The notes: generated from the letters alone by a model not told the origin. Counted from the stretch's first letter, positions 8,353 through 17,855 are shown. The stretch: DNA of 42,719 bases from an uncultured Paenibacillaceae bacterium (GCA_913056365.1 CAJXLT010000021.1:1-42719); one strand, 5' to 3'. Numbers and translations are program-made.

Positions 8353-10178
8353 AATGCCTCCTGTCCGCTCTCATACGCTGTATGACTAATATAAAGATTG
8401 AAGTCGTCGGCAAGTGGAATGCCCACAGGGGGATTCTCATACAGATGCCTATCATGCGCGATGCGCAGCCTCGATGTCTCCGGGTTCAAGCCTGCTTGGG
8501 TGCCGATCGCATACCTCTCCCAGACCGGATCAAGCTCGGTTGCGCCGGGCACGGCATTCAAGCTGCCCAATACCGCATTCAGTTCAAGTCCTTCGTCTGC
8601 ATGAATACCGCCAACCAGATTCAGCTTGGAATATACACCGTACAGCTTGATCGATTGATTGGCGTATAAGTAAGCGAACATCTCTGTATCCGTATCATGG
8701 ACATACTCCCCGAGTTCAATCGAGCCGGAAGCCGCAATAATCAATGGCGGACACCGCCCGTCATCAGCCGAGCAGCCTGTATTGATGGAGCGAATATCGC
8801 GAAGCTCCACATTGCCGTCTACATAAACTGTGCCGAACAAGTTAATCTCGCCGTATACCTTCAAGTCGCCTTGCACGAACAGATTGCCCGATTCAAGCCG
8901 GAAGCCGTCGCCGATGACCGCATTGCCATTCACAGCGAGCACTTCCCCTTCATCCAGCGTTAGCGTTCCCTGCATATCGGCCACTACGAGCTCCGGGTCC
9001 GGATAATCGACTGCAAGCGAGCCGCCTTCGATCGTCAGACTGGAATCAGGCGTCATGCTGAATAGGCTGTTCGTCAGCAGCACATCCGCGGACAAGCCGC
9101 TCGCTGGCGGACGAACGATTGAATCGCCCTCCACCTGCGCCCACACTTGCTCGTAATGCTTCCAACCCTCCTGCTCGGTGTCCATTATCCATTCGGGCTC
9201 CTCCGGCAGCTCCGGCACTACGGCGCACAGCCCTGCGCAACCGTCCACATGCTGACTCATGATCGTGCCGACCGTGCTGCTGACATCCACCCTCTCCGCC
9301 TGCTCCAGCGCAGGATCGCGAATCGGTAGTGAGCTTGCGTCGAACAATCTGCCGGAGGAGCGGATCAACTCGCCTGTGGCATTATAAAATCCTCTGAGTG
9401 CAGGCAGCTCTGTATCTACATGGTCTGTCACGCCGGGTTCCTTCAAGAACGTCGCGCGATCGCTTATTCGCAAGTCTCCATCGACATATATATCGCCGAC
9501 TGTATACACAGCCCCGTTCAAGGCCAGTGCCGTTCGGCGAGGGTCGCCTGCTGGAAGCGCGAGACGCTCCTCATCGACATTGGCAGATACCGCATAGCGC
9601 ATGACCGGGTTAATCGAATTGATATACATGACTCTGCTTTTGTGCACTTGGATCGGTACGCTCATCGCCACCTTGCCTGTTGCGTAGACGGTCACCTTGC
9701 GCACATACGGATAGTCGGGGTATACTGTCGCCTTGCCGACCGGCGTAGCCTTCAGATCAGCCACTGGCTCGCTCTCCACTGCAATCACGTAGCTTTCCTG
9801 ATCACTCGCTCCTGGGAACGTACCTGGCAGTGTAGCGAGAATGCTGCTATAGCCGTTCAATCCGAGCAATTGATTGTCCAACCATTCAGCCCTCTGACGA
9901 GCATCCGGCTCCACGGTATTGGCATGGACAACGGCTGCACGGAGTACAGCGGTCGCTTCATCCAGCCCCTTCTGCGCCAATGCCTCCGCGACGATTCTGG
10001 CTTCGCCTGCCGCGCTTGTCCGCATCCCTTGGCTAACTACACCGAGCAGCACAACACCAAGCGAGATCAGTAAGGTAACGGTAAGCAGTGTAATGAGCAG
10101 CGCCGACCCTTGCTCCGAACGAAGGAGCCGCAAGTGCTGCCGCCACCCTGTCCCCTTCTTCCACGCGGTTGATCCCAT
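8349..10178 (-). CDS. PilX/GspK-like large minor pilin
   Basis: 609 residues. The N-terminus has a basic leader, then EQGSALLITLLTVTLLISLGVVLLG; the residue at +5 of the predicted mature chain is Ile rather than Glu, as in GspK/PilX-type tip pseudopilins. A repeated run of aliphatic residues with VDG, VNG and VQG turns (about residues 385-480) suggests a beta-helix or bactofilin-like fold. Two close cysteine pairs (GCAGLC and GCSADDGRC) may form disulphides outside the cell. Its start ATG overlaps the stop of the PilW-like gene as TGATG, with no ribosome site of its own, so it depends on coupled translation. As the largest of the minor pilins it is a candidate for a pilus-tip complex together with the vWA protein. 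Exact homology is uncertain beyond the N-terminal domain. Confidence 0.72.
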   Translation of the reverse strand: MGSTAWKKGTGWRQHLRLLRSEQGSALLITLLTVTLLISLGVVLLGVVSQGMRTSAAGEARIVAEALAQKGLDEATAVLRAAVVHANTVEPDARQRAEWLDNQLLGLNGYSSILATLPGTFPGASDQESYVIAVESEPVADLKATPVGKATVYPDYPYVRKVTVYATGKVAMSVPIQVHKSRVMYINSINPVMRYAVSANVDEERLALPAGDPRRTALALNGAVYTVGDIYVDGDLRISDRATFLKEPGVTDHVDTELPALRGFYNATGELIRSSGRLFDASSLPIRDPALEQAERVDVSSTVGTIMSQHVDGCAGLCAVVPELPEEPEWIMDTEQEGWKHYEQVWAQVEGDSIVRPPASGLSADVLLTNSLFSMTPDSSLTIEGGSLAVDYPDPELVVADMQGTLTLDEGEVLAVNGNAVIGDGFRLESGNLFVQGDLKVYGEINLFGTVYVDGNVELRDIRSINTGCSADDGRCPPLIIAASGSIELGEYVHDTDTEMFAYLYANQSIKLYGVYSKLNLVGGIHADEGLELNAVLGSLNAVPGATELDPVWERYAIGTQAGLNPETSRLRIAHDRHLYENPPVGIPLADDFNLYISHTAYESGQEAL

Positions 10179-10729
10179 CAGTACATGCGCAGAAGCGGAA
10201 TGCGCGAATCAATGATCATTTCCTTCTGCTCCTCCTTATGCGAGACGTTACGATGCCCGTACAGCATATACAACTGCACAGCATTGTGATCGCCTGCCAC
10301 GGCCAGACGGGCTTCTCTAATTCGATATCGCTCACCCAGATCCAACGATCGAATCAAGTTGCCGGATTGGACATGTACCACCTCGATGGCATTGGTGCCA
10401 GCCGCCGCGTCCGGGTCGATAGTCATCTCGTATTGCTCCAGATATCTGGCTGCATCGGCAGAGCGCTTAATGTAGCGGATGGACGTCCGGCTGCCTTGTT
10501 CGCCGTCCTCCACATAGATCGCATCCTTGAGCTCCGTCATCATGCTGCTGAACACGGCTTCGCCCCTGCTTCTCATCTCGCCTTCGATCAGGACGCTCTT
10601 GTATATAGACAGCGCCATGAACAGCATCGCATACGCGATCGACACGACCATGCCGAATATAAGCATCGCCGTAAGTACTTCAAGTATGGACAGTCCCTTC
10701 TCATTGCGAAGCCTGCTAGCCTTCATCAT
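10178..10729 (-). CDS. PilW/GspJ-like minor pilin
   Basis: 183 residues. The leader ends RNEKG and is followed by LSILEVLTAMLIF, giving Glu at +5 and a class III pilin helix. The rest is a small soluble domain with beta strands (PilW/GspJ-like by position and size). It begins ATGATGAAG at 10729 with GGGAG upstream, four bases after the PilV-like gene, and its stop overlaps the PilX-like start. Minor pilins of this class prime pilus assembly with the PilV- and PilX-like partners. Assignment to PilW rather than another minor pilin class is by gene order. Confidence 0.76.
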   Translation of the reverse strand: MMKASRLRNEKGLSILEVLTAMLIFGMVVSIAYAMLFMALSIYKSVLIEGEMRSRGEAVFSSMMTELKDAIYVEDGEQGSRTSIRYIKRSADAARYLEQYEMTIDPDAAAGTNAIEVVHVQSGNLIRSLDLGERYRIREARLAVAGDHNAVQLYMLYGHRNVSHKEEQKEMIIDSRIPLLRMY

Positions 10730-10733
10730 CGTC

Positions 10734-11369
10734 TCAGCTCCCGGTCAAATACGTGTCGAGCGCGACTGATTTGGAAGCCGCCGGACTGCCGTCATCGGCA
10801 GCGCCCCAGTATACAGTCACGATCATGCGGGTCAAGGACCGCTCCATGTACAGCGGGAAGATCGGGCGATTCGCATCGTTCAACGTCTCCAGCCGACCGT
10901 CCGATGCTCTGTCGATCTTCACTTGGAATCGATAGACCGTCGCCTGTACGGAACCGCCCTCCTCGTCAACCGGCGTGTATGGCTCCAGCAGCCCGTTGAA
11001 CAATGCCATCGCCCCATGTCCCGCATTCGCTTGTTCCCGCTGTACGGTCAAGACAGTGCCTGGCGACAGTGCCTGCACCAACTGGCTGTAGCGTGTCGGA
11101 TCAAGACTGCCTGCCGGTGCGGGCGTGCGGAATGCCTCCTTCAGCTCCTCCGCCTTCATTCGGGCCAGGTTGGCAGCGATAATACGGTGATTATTGTCAG
11201 CCGAACGCTCCATTGCCGTAACGAAATACCCCATGAAGGACAGCGAGACGACAGCAAGGACGGTCGCCGCAACCATAATCTCAATTAATGTGAAGCCCGC
11301 TTCACCCTTGGCGAACGCCGCTGCTCTATGAACACGATTAATACTTGTTCTGGTCATAGTTGATCGCAT
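10734..11369 (-). CDS. PilV/GspI-like minor pilin
   Basis: About 211 residues from the ATG at 11369; another in-frame ATG at 11357 and one at 11405 are possible and none has a strong ribosome site (GGAG lies 13 bases before 11369). The leader ends KGEAG, then FTLIEIMVAATVLAVV: Phe at +1 and Glu at +5, a textbook class III signal for PilD-type peptidase. A soluble domain with a TATVYRF-like strand pattern follows. It overlaps the 3' end of the vWA gene. It most likely joins the PilW- and PilX-like proteins in an initiation or tip complex. Confidence 0.78.
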   Translation of the reverse strand: MRSTMTRTSINRVHRAAAFAKGEAGFTLIEIMVAATVLAVVSLSFMGYFVTAMERSADNNHRIIAANLARMKAEELKEAFRTPAPAGSLDPTRYSQLVQALSPGTVLTVQREQANAGHGAMALFNGLLEPYTPVDEEGGSVQATVYRFQVKIDRASDGRLETLNDANRPIFPLYMERSLTRMIVTVYWGAADDGSPAASKSVALDTYLTGS

Positions 11370-13848
11370 AATTCCGGCTCTTCTCCAGCGTGAACGCAAT
11401 ATCATCGAACGGCGCTGCCGCTCCGTCCTGGAACGATTGGGTCACGCGAACGGTGATTTGCTGTGCGCTCGAAGTCGGCCGGATCAAGTGGATCTTATCG
11501 AATACCGCTGGCTTCCAAGGTCGCCCCGTCAACGAGTATTCGATCGTCGAGGACAGACCGGGAAGCCCGAACTTGGCGGCAATCGGGCGCCTGAATGCAT
11601 CATCGCTCCAGCGCAGCATGGCAATGACGGGCTTGGAGGAGATAGATGCTGCTGACTGATCGATCTCAATCTCGAAATCCAGCTCAGGAAGCACAAGGAT
11701 GTACATCGTCTTGATCGTCTCAAGTCCCCCTGTGTTCGTCGCCTTCGTCATTAGCTGATACCAGCCGTAGTCATCGAACGTCTTGCTTACACTTGTCCCT
11801 CCGCTGTTGAAGGCAAGCGTATACGCCGCCTCATCTTGCTCAGGATCGAGCATTCTTGTGACATAGTCGATCGTCTCGCCAGCCGATTCGGCGAAGCCGT
11901 ATTCGATTCGTTCGATCGGGTCGTCATCCGCGGTTGTCTTCATCGCCCGGATGGTGAACGCTGGCGATTGGCCCCGCACGATGAGGAAGTCGGAATGAAC
12001 GACAACGTCAGGAGCGGGCGGTGCTTCCACCTCCACCTCGGGAGGATTCTTCGGCTTGAACGCGATCACTTGCCCGGCAATCCCATTCGATCGATTGACA
12101 CCATTGGCTCGGAAGCCGACGGACGCATCCGCTAGCCGGTATGTGCCAGGCGCACCCGAATAAATGAGGCTAATCCCCTTGTCCAAGCGAAGCTCGCCGC
12201 TGTTATAGACAAAGTTGCTGAACGGAATGTTCAGCTGCCCTCCAGACAGCGTAATGCCGCCTTGGGCGCCGTTCAATCTGTATCCTGACGGCAACGGCTG
12301 ACTGATGACGATATTGCGGTAATCTCCCCACGGCTTCTTCCCCGCTTCGGTCCGATTGACGAGATCGATGAATGCATGCTCCGTCCCCGTATAGGAAGTG
12401 CCGCCATAAGAACGATTCGACCTGTACATGGACATATAATGCCGTCCGCCGCTCAAGCTGACGATATTCTCGATCGCATTGTAGCCCTCTACATAATTCA
12501 GTTCGTTGTTGCCCGGATCATCGAGCCAGATCATATGAAGCGGAATATCCATCGCCAAGTACAAGTTGTCGAAGTCATAGGTCGCCTCTACGGCGCGATT
12601 GATCTCCCCGGCAAGCTTCGAATCCGTGGAATAGCGCGACTCGTACTTCTCATTGTGGATGCGTGTGTACGTGTCGAAGCCGCCGTCGGTCACGAGAATG
12701 ACAGCAGGCTTATAATTCGGGTCGCCATGCTCGCGCTCGTACAAGATATAGTCCATCGTCTCATGCAGCACTCTAGTTACGTCTGTATGCTTCCCCTTCA
12801 CATGCAAGGAGTCTGCCTTCTCTATTAAGTAGTCATAGTCGTTCGTCTGCTCGATCATATGGTCGTATTCAATGTGATCCGCGAACGGGATGAACGTGAC
12901 CCGAGGAGAGACGCCTACCTGCGGTCCCGTCCTCTCTGTCAACGGCTTACTCTTGGTCCAGCTTCGGACGAACTGATTCTCCCTCAGCGACGCTTTGGCA
13001 TTCGTCACGTTGTTCACCTTCCGCACGGCCCGATACCGCTCCTCCTCATCGTCGGGATACAGCTCTCGCAGCCGCTGTACGAACGCGCGAACCCCGTATC
13101 GCGCCGCATCAAGCCGTTGCGGGCGATCGCCGCTAGGAGCAGATGGCGCATCTGTCTCCATACTCTTGGAAATATCCCACAGTATTATATAATCAGACTG
13201 GTCGCGGCGCTCGATTTCGATAGTCGGCGACAGCGAGTACTGCAGTGTGAACGGATCGCCGATATATACCGTAGATGCCGGCGCTGTCATCGCTCCTGTC
13301 AATCGCGGGTCTGTCATTCTAGTAGTCGGTCCTTCCACACGATTGGCGAATTCGAGCGCAGGCGCGTTAAATAACGTAGGATTGCGAGTGGACCAGTCAT
13401 CATTGATGGTATATTCCAATGTAGCGTTGGCCAGCGCATGGCGAGCGGGCTTGCCCTTGTAGACGAGCTTGACCGTCACTTCTCTGCTGCTTGACGTTCC
13501 GGCGCTGTAGAGGAAATCGGGAATCGAAATTCTAAGCTCGTTGTACTTGATCTCCACCTCGTCATTGAACACGTCCCCCGAATAAGACACGATGGCGAAG
13601 CCGTATGGGATCGGCTGCACGATCTTCGGGAATTGGAAGTACGCATCCCCTGACTGTCCGCTCGCCGCATACGGCGTGACCGTATATTTCAGCGTGAATT
13701 CTTGTCCTATATAAATGTCCTGTTTACTAACCGAAACCTTCCCCTTCAGACCGAAGCCGCTCGCCGCACGAACGGCTGGATCAGGCAGGAAGGGAAGCAG
13801 CAATACGATTATCAGTACAATTCTCACTATAAATCCGGATCGTCTCAC
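11338..13848 (-). CDS. Secreted vWA-domain protein, candidate pilus-tip adhesin
   Basis: 836 residues. A signal peptide occupies residues 1-29 (hydrophobic core IVLIIVLLL, cut near VRAAS). Immunoglobulin-like beta regions come before and after a von Willebrand factor A domain. The metal site (MIDAS) is complete: DISKS at 225-229, Thr in KHTDVT near 355-358 and Asp in VTDGG at 388. There is no LPXTG or C-terminal helix, so it is not sortase anchored. Its GTG start overlaps the pilO stop as GTGA, and its 3' end overlaps the PilV-like gene, placing it exactly where Gram-negative systems encode PilY1, a vWA-bearing tip adhesin. I infer a PilY1-like role: binding surfaces and being carried by the minor pilins. 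The sequence does not show the PilY1 C-terminal propeller. Confidence 0.75.
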   Translation of the reverse strand: MRRSGFIVRIVLIIVLLLPFLPDPAVRAASGFGLKGKVSVSKQDIYIGQEFTLKYTVTPYAASGQSGDAYFQFPKIVQPIPYGFAIVSYSGDVFNDEVEIKYNELRISIPDFLYSAGTSSSREVTVKLVYKGKPARHALANATLEYTINDDWSTRNPTLFNAPALEFANRVEGPTTRMTDPRLTGAMTAPASTVYIGDPFTLQYSLSPTIEIERRDQSDYIILWDISKSMETDAPSAPSGDRPQRLDAARYGVRAFVQRLRELYPDDEEERYRAVRKVNNVTNAKASLRENQFVRSWTKSKPLTERTGPQVGVSPRVTFIPFADHIEYDHMIEQTNDYDYLIEKADSLHVKGKHTDVTRVLHETMDYILYEREHGDPNYKPAVILVTDGGFDTYTRIHNEKYESRYSTDSKLAGEINRAVEATYDFDNLYLAMDIPLHMIWLDDPGNNELNYVEGYNAIENIVSLSGGRHYMSMYRSNRSYGGTSYTGTEHAFIDLVNRTEAGKKPWGDYRNIVISQPLPSGYRLNGAQGGITLSGGQLNIPFSNFVYNSGELRLDKGISLIYSGAPGTYRLADASVGFRANGVNRSNGIAGQVIAFKPKNPPEVEVEAPPAPDVVVHSDFLIVRGQSPAFTIRAMKTTADDDPIERIEYGFAESAGETIDYVTRMLDPEQDEAAYTLAFNSGGTSVSKTFDDYGWYQLMTKATNTGGLETIKTMYILVLPELDFEIEIDQSAASISSKPVIAMLRWSDDAFRRPIAAKFGLPGLSSTIEYSLTGRPWKPAVFDKIHLIRPTSSAQQITVRVTQSFQDGAAAPFDDIAFTLEKSRNYAINYDQNKY

Positions 13849-14459
13849 TTGGTCGACACCATCCTTTCATAGGCTCCATAGATGTTCTTCAGCTCCGGTG
13901 CATAGTAAGCTGCAAGCGTCATATGACAGACTACCTGAGGGTCGTCCGCATGCTGTTGGATCGTATCCGCATCCTGTCCCACGACGCTGATCTCAAGCTT
14001 GTCCACTGTCAGAATGCGCTCGGAGGTCTGAATCTCGTCCAACAAGCGGATCACCTGACTATAAGTTCCCTGAATACTCGTCGTCATCGTAACCTTGCGC
14101 AGCTGCGACTCTGCACTATCTGCCTCAGCCAGCGCAAACATATAGCCGTTCATCCTGGCACCGCTTATCGTCTCCAGCATACGCATCGTCTCCAGCATGC
14201 TCTCTGTATAAGGCGCCTCTGGAAGCATCGCCTTGATCCGCGCCAGTTCGTAGTCCATCCGCAGCGATTCATCCTTGGCTTCTCTACCCGCACTGAGCAG
14301 CAGCTCATATTCTTGTTGCTTGCGCGCAAGCTGCTGACTGGCGTTCTGCCGTTCAAGCTCTGTCGGTCTGACAAAATACACATAGACTACTACAATGAGC
14401 AACAGGGTGCCGGCGGCGACAAACAACCGTCTCATTCGCGTATGTGCCAATACATTCAC
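13845..14459 (-). CDS. pilO: PilO-like pilus alignment protein
   Basis: 204 residues with one N-terminal membrane helix (LLLIVVVYVYFV), a charged coiled-coil stretch and a small ferredoxin-like domain (about residues 90-175, with TSIQGTYSQVIRLLDEIQ, characteristic of PilO). It would pair with PilN to couple the cytoplasmic PilM ring to the assembly platform. It starts at a GTG overlapping the pilN stop (GTGA) and its own stop overlaps the start of the vWA gene. Sequence similarity in PilO proteins is low, so the call leans on helix layout and the M-N-O gene order. Confidence 0.8.
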   Translation of the reverse strand: MNVLAHTRMRRLFVAAGTLLLIVVVYVYFVRPTELERQNASQQLARKQQEYELLLSAGREAKDESLRMDYELARIKAMLPEAPYTESMLETMRMLETISGARMNGYMFALAEADSAESQLRKVTMTTSIQGTYSQVIRLLDEIQTSERILTVDKLEISVVGQDADTIQQHADDPQVVCHMTLAAYYAPELKNIYGAYERMVSTK

Positions 14460-15085
14460 GGCGATGCCTCTCCTTCCGCTTGCTTCAGGTCAGAATCTGC
14501 CCCCGCAGCCACCCCTATCGCAAGCGTAGTCTGCAACGGCAATATCCGATTGTCCGTCACTGCCGCTTGTCCGGCTGCATCCAAGCCAATCTTCTGCACA
14601 TGACCGAGCTCATCAACGGTAAAGTTGCCCGACGCCCGCAGCGAGCGGACAAGCGCCGCTACTTGCTCCGCATCCGCGAACAGTGCAGTCAGCTTGATGC
14701 TTGCTGGCCCATCCATCGCTACCACTCTGACATTCACGTTGTCCGGCAGCAGCTGCGTTAAGGAATCGAGCAGCTCGACAGGCTTCGGCGCACTCTGCTT
14801 GAGCTGTTCCGCCAGCTCGATATGCTGCTGAACGGCTGACTGATTCGAGAGTCGCACGGGTGCTTGCAGCTCCGCGATGCGCAAGGTGACCTTATCCAGC
14901 TCTGCATGGATGCGATTAGTCTGAACGATAGCGTCAAGCCACAGCCATGCGAGCAGCAGGACGACACAAGCGACAGCGAGCGCCACTGCTATGCTGCGCA
15001 GCCGCTTCTTCAGCACGCCCGCACCGTTCATGTCCTGAATGAAGTTAATCTCGAGCGGCATGAGATCACGCTCTGCGCTGCTCAT
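14456..15085 (-). CDS. pilN: PilN-like pilus alignment protein
   Basis: 209 residues. The cytoplasmic N-terminus reads LMPLEINFIQ, a short motif in the place where PilN binds PilM in known systems (consensus INLLP). A membrane helix (VALAVACVVLLLAWLWL) follows, then a coiled coil and a ferredoxin-like domain with VNVRVVAMDGP. ATG at 15085 overlaps the pilM stop and its stop overlaps pilO, so M, N and O are translationally coupled. It forms the inner-membrane alignment complex with PilO. Confidence 0.82.
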   Translation of the reverse strand: MSSAERDLMPLEINFIQDMNGAGVLKKRLRSIAVALAVACVVLLLAWLWLDAIVQTNRIHAELDKVTLRIAELQAPVRLSNQSAVQQHIELAEQLKQSAPKPVELLDSLTQLLPDNVNVRVVAMDGPASIKLTALFADAEQVAALVRSLRASGNFTVDELGHVQKIGLDAAGQAAVTDNRILPLQTTLAIGVAAGADSDLKQAEGEASP

Positions 15086-16080
15086 CGCGAGACCCCCTTC
15101 ATCGCCAAGCCGATCGGAATCGTATAGTCATACGGTGTATCATCCGCTTCCTGTACTAGCAGCTGCAGCGGCAACGCTTGTATATCCCCCTTGAACGACT
15201 TCTCCAAGTACTCCGCCACCGTCTGTACCTTGCGGACATCCCCTGCTAGATAAAGGCGGCTGACAGCGACCTGATTCTCGGACACCGCATATACGTAATG
15301 ATTCAGCATTCGGACAATTTCCGCTGCCAGCATTTGGGCCGAATGATTCTGATAGTACTTCTCCATCTCCAGCCCGGGCTGTGCAGCATTGCCATGCAGC
15401 GCATGCATGAACACCGGGGCGCCTTGCTCGAATATGGACAGATTCACTTCATCCACATCGATATGAAGAATCGCGTACAATGACGTCAGTCCGTGCAAGC
15501 CCCATTGGTCCATGCTATAGAGCATACGCTGCAGCGCAAGCGGAGCCAGCTCTACAGATACGGGCTGCAAGCCGGCCAGCTTGACCGCTTGCACATGCTG
15601 CTCGACGATCTCGCGGGATGTGACGAATACGAGCAGATCTTGCTCTCTCGCTTTTCGTTGGGTTCGCCTCCCTTCATCTGCTCCTGCCACATAGGACGAG
15701 CCGAGCGGCACATAGTCGAACAGGAACTCCTTGAAGGGGAGAAACTGCCAAGAATGAATTTCGACGTCAATTTGCTTGCGCATATCCTCCCGTCCGGCGG
15801 CGGGCAGCGTCAAGCGATGCATCATACTCTTGCCTGCCGGTACAGACAAGTACACCTGCTCGCCCTTGATTCCGGCATTCTGCGCAAGCCGTTCGATCTG
15901 AACAGCCAACTCACCGCTGTCATAGACGCTCCCCTTGGACACCAGTCCTTCCTCAAGCAGCACCTCACTGCTATGCAGCACTGTCAGTGCATGGTCATGG
16001 AGCCGCACCTTGACCAGCTTAATCTTGGTATCCGTCATGTAGAGTCCGCAGGCCTGCTTGCGACGCTGGCGCATGAACAT
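15082..16080 (-). CDS. pilM: PilM, actin-like pilus assembly ATPase
   Basis: 332 residues, the usual length for PilM, an actin/FtsA-fold cytoplasmic protein that binds the PilN tail. Visible landmarks are the opening TDTKIKLVKV (nucleotide-site strand), QVYLSVPAGKSMMHRLTLP, the PVSVELAPLAL connection and DVDEVNLSIFEQG strands of the second half. Start ATG at 16080 with GGGAGG nine bases upstream. It follows the pilA gene by 17 bases and overlaps pilN by four. Confidence 0.85.
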   Translation of the reverse strand: MFMRQRRKQACGLYMTDTKIKLVKVRLHDHALTVLHSSEVLLEEGLVSKGSVYDSGELAVQIERLAQNAGIKGEQVYLSVPAGKSMMHRLTLPAAGREDMRKQIDVEIHSWQFLPFKEFLFDYVPLGSSYVAGADEGRRTQRKAREQDLLVFVTSREIVEQHVQAVKLAGLQPVSVELAPLALQRMLYSMDQWGLHGLTSLYAILHIDVDEVNLSIFEQGAPVFMHALHGNAAQPGLEMEKYYQNHSAQMLAAEIVRMLNHYVYAVSENQVAVSRLYLAGDVRKVQTVAEYLEKSFKGDIQALPLQLLVQEADDTPYDYTIPIGLAMKGVSR

Positions 16081-16097
16081 GGATAAGAGCCTCCCTG

Positions 16098-16622
16098 TTA
16101 TGGTGTGGATGGCGCTGCATTCGTAATGGCAGCATTGCGAATCGCATCCTCTGCGACGTATCCACCGAATACTTCTGCAGTCGTTGCTCCAGTCGTCCGA
16201 ATCAAGTTGATATGATAGCTGAATCCAAGATTCGTTCCCTGCGTAATGCGTACGCTAGTCGTTCCGGCATAAGCAATATCCGGATTTTGCGGGTCTTTGA
16301 TGTCCTTCTCTAAATAGCCGTTGTTCAATAACGTAGTGTAGCTTACCGTCTGCGTAGTGCCTGCTGCTGCATCGGGGGCGAAGCCTTCGGTAATCACCTT
16401 GTATCTGGCCGCATCTACGATAATCTGTGCATTGGCGCGGTGAGAGTTCTTCTTCGTATTATTAATAATGCCACCGATAGACGGGACCGCAATGAGCGCG
16501 ATGATGCCAAGAATGACGACGATCGCCAGCAACTCGATCAGGGTAAGACCCTTCTGATTTCGCAGCGGCTTGAATACCCGCTTCGGTGTACGTATAGCTT
16601 TCGGTAAAGTCATGGACTCCAT
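16098..16622 (-). CDS. pilA: Major type IVa-like pilin
   Basis: 174 residues. The leader of 25 residues ends RNQKG, followed by LTLIELLAIVVILGIIALIAVP, with Glu at +5 (residue 30) and the Pro that kinks the helix. The mature chain would be 149 residues with a C-terminal beta-rich part and no cysteine pair, as is common in Gram-positive pilins. An ATG at 16622 has AAGGAG ten bases upstream; a second ATG lies three codons in. It stands between pilC and pilM and is the only typical pilin of its size in the type IVa block, so it is the likely structural subunit. Confidence 0.87.
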   Translation of the reverse strand: MESMTLPKAIRTPKRVFKPLRNQKGLTLIELLAIVVILGIIALIAVPSIGGIINNTKKNSHRANAQIIVDAARYKVITEGFAPDAAAGTTQTVSYTTLLNNGYLEKDIKDPQNPDIAYAGTTSVRITQGTNLGFSYHINLIRTTGATTAEVFGGYVAEDAIRNAAITNAAPSTP

Positions 16623-16643
16623 GAGACAACAGCTCCTTCTCTT

Positions 16644-17855
16644 CTATTGAATAATTTGTTCATACAAGGAGAACATGGGCGTAATAATGGCGGCGACGAT
16701 AATACCGACTACGACAGTCAGCATCATCATCAGCGCCGGTTCGATCAATGTCTTCACCTGCTCGATTGCCCGCTCCACATCCGACTCGTAGTAATCGGCA
16801 ACTTTGGCGAGCATGACGTCCATTCGCCCAGTCTCTTCTCCAACCTGAACTACCTGATTGAACAAGTCCGGGAAGAACCCGCTTTCCTTGAACGGCTCTG
16901 ACATCTGCTTGCCCTGCATCATCTTCTCCCGCGTCCGGCTGAGAACGCGCGCAGCCGCTGCGTTCTGCACGACCTTCTCGGATACCGAGAGAATCTGTAT
17001 AACCGGAATTCCTCCATAGAACAAGGCAGCCATCGTGCGGGCTAACCGGGCTAATGTCGACTTCTTCATGAGCGGACCGAAGACGGGTACCCGGTACTTC
17101 ATCGCATCCAACCAGTATTTGCCCGTCTTCGTCATCAGGACCATTCTGGCTGCAAGCAGTGGAAGCATGAGCAGGACGAGCAGCCCGTACCAGTACTGCT
17201 CTACGATGCCGCTGATCGAGACGACGAACGTCGTAATGAACGGAAGCTCGGCGCCTTGCTCGGCGAACAACCCTTCGAAGGTTGGCACGATGCTGCGCAA
17301 CAGGAACACGATGACACAGGCGGCAACGACCAGCACGATCGCCGGGTACATGAGTGCAGAACGGACTTTGGCAATCGATTGGCTGTCCTTCTCGTAGTGG
17401 TTCGCCATATGCTCAAGAATGTCGTCCAGATTGCCGCCGACCTCGCCGGATGCGACCATGTTGACGAACATCGACGGGAAGTCCTTCGGTCGCTTCGCCA
17501 GCGCGTCGGATAGCTGCAAGCCAGCCCGCAAGTGATCGAGCACTTCGGACAAGGCGCGCTTCATCCTCCTGCTCGGCGATTGATTCGTCAGCAGCTTCAG
17601 CGCCTGGTCAATCTGAATACCGGATCGGATCAAGGTCGCGAACTGCCGACAGAAGACGACGAACTCCTTCTTGCCGAGACTGTTGCCGAGAGTGATCTCC
17701 ATATCTAGCACTGACTTCTGCTTTTCCGCCATCGACTTGACCGTTAGTCCGCTGTTTCGCAGCTCCAGAATAGCCTTCTGCTTGCTCTGCGCCCACATCG
17801 TCCCGCGTATGGCCTTGCCCTTCCTGTCAACCGCCTCATATACAAAGCTTGGCAT
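16644..17855 (-). CDS. pilC: PilC, type IV pilus platform protein
   Basis: 403 residues with two GspF domains and three membrane segments, the normal PilC/GspF layout. The N-terminal MPSFVYEAVDRKGKAIRG and FCRQFATLIRSGIQIDQAL are diagnostic, and the second domain repeats the pattern at LARTMAALFYGGIPVIQIL. It forms the inner-membrane base on which PilB and PilT act. Start ATG at 17855, 48 bases after pilB, one of the wider gaps in the operon. It is clearly distinct from the split TadB/TadC pair further upstream. Confidence 0.93.
   Translation of the reverse strand: MPSFVYEAVDRKGKAIRGTMWAQSKQKAILELRNSGLTVKSMAEKQKSVLDMEITLGNSLGKKEFVVFCRQFATLIRSGIQIDQALKLLTNQSPSRRMKRALSEVLDHLRAGLQLSDALAKRPKDFPSMFVNMVASGEVGGNLDDILEHMANHYEKDSQSIAKVRSALMYPAIVLVVAACVIVFLLRSIVPTFEGLFAEQGAELPFITTFVVSISGIVEQYWYGLLVLLMLPLLAARMVLMTKTGKYWLDAMKYRVPVFGPLMKKSTLARLARTMAALFYGGIPVIQILSVSEKVVQNAAAARVLSRTREKMMQGKQMSEPFKESGFFPDLFNQVVQVGEETGRMDVMLAKVADYYESDVERAIEQVKTLIEPALMMMLTVVVGIIVAAIITPMFSLYEQIIQ

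Noticed and set aside
10169-10999. Plus-strand open frame of 276 codons opposite the minor pilin genes
   Set aside because: Antisense to two prepilins with clear class III signals; composition is artefactual (many His, Arg, Ser, Cys).
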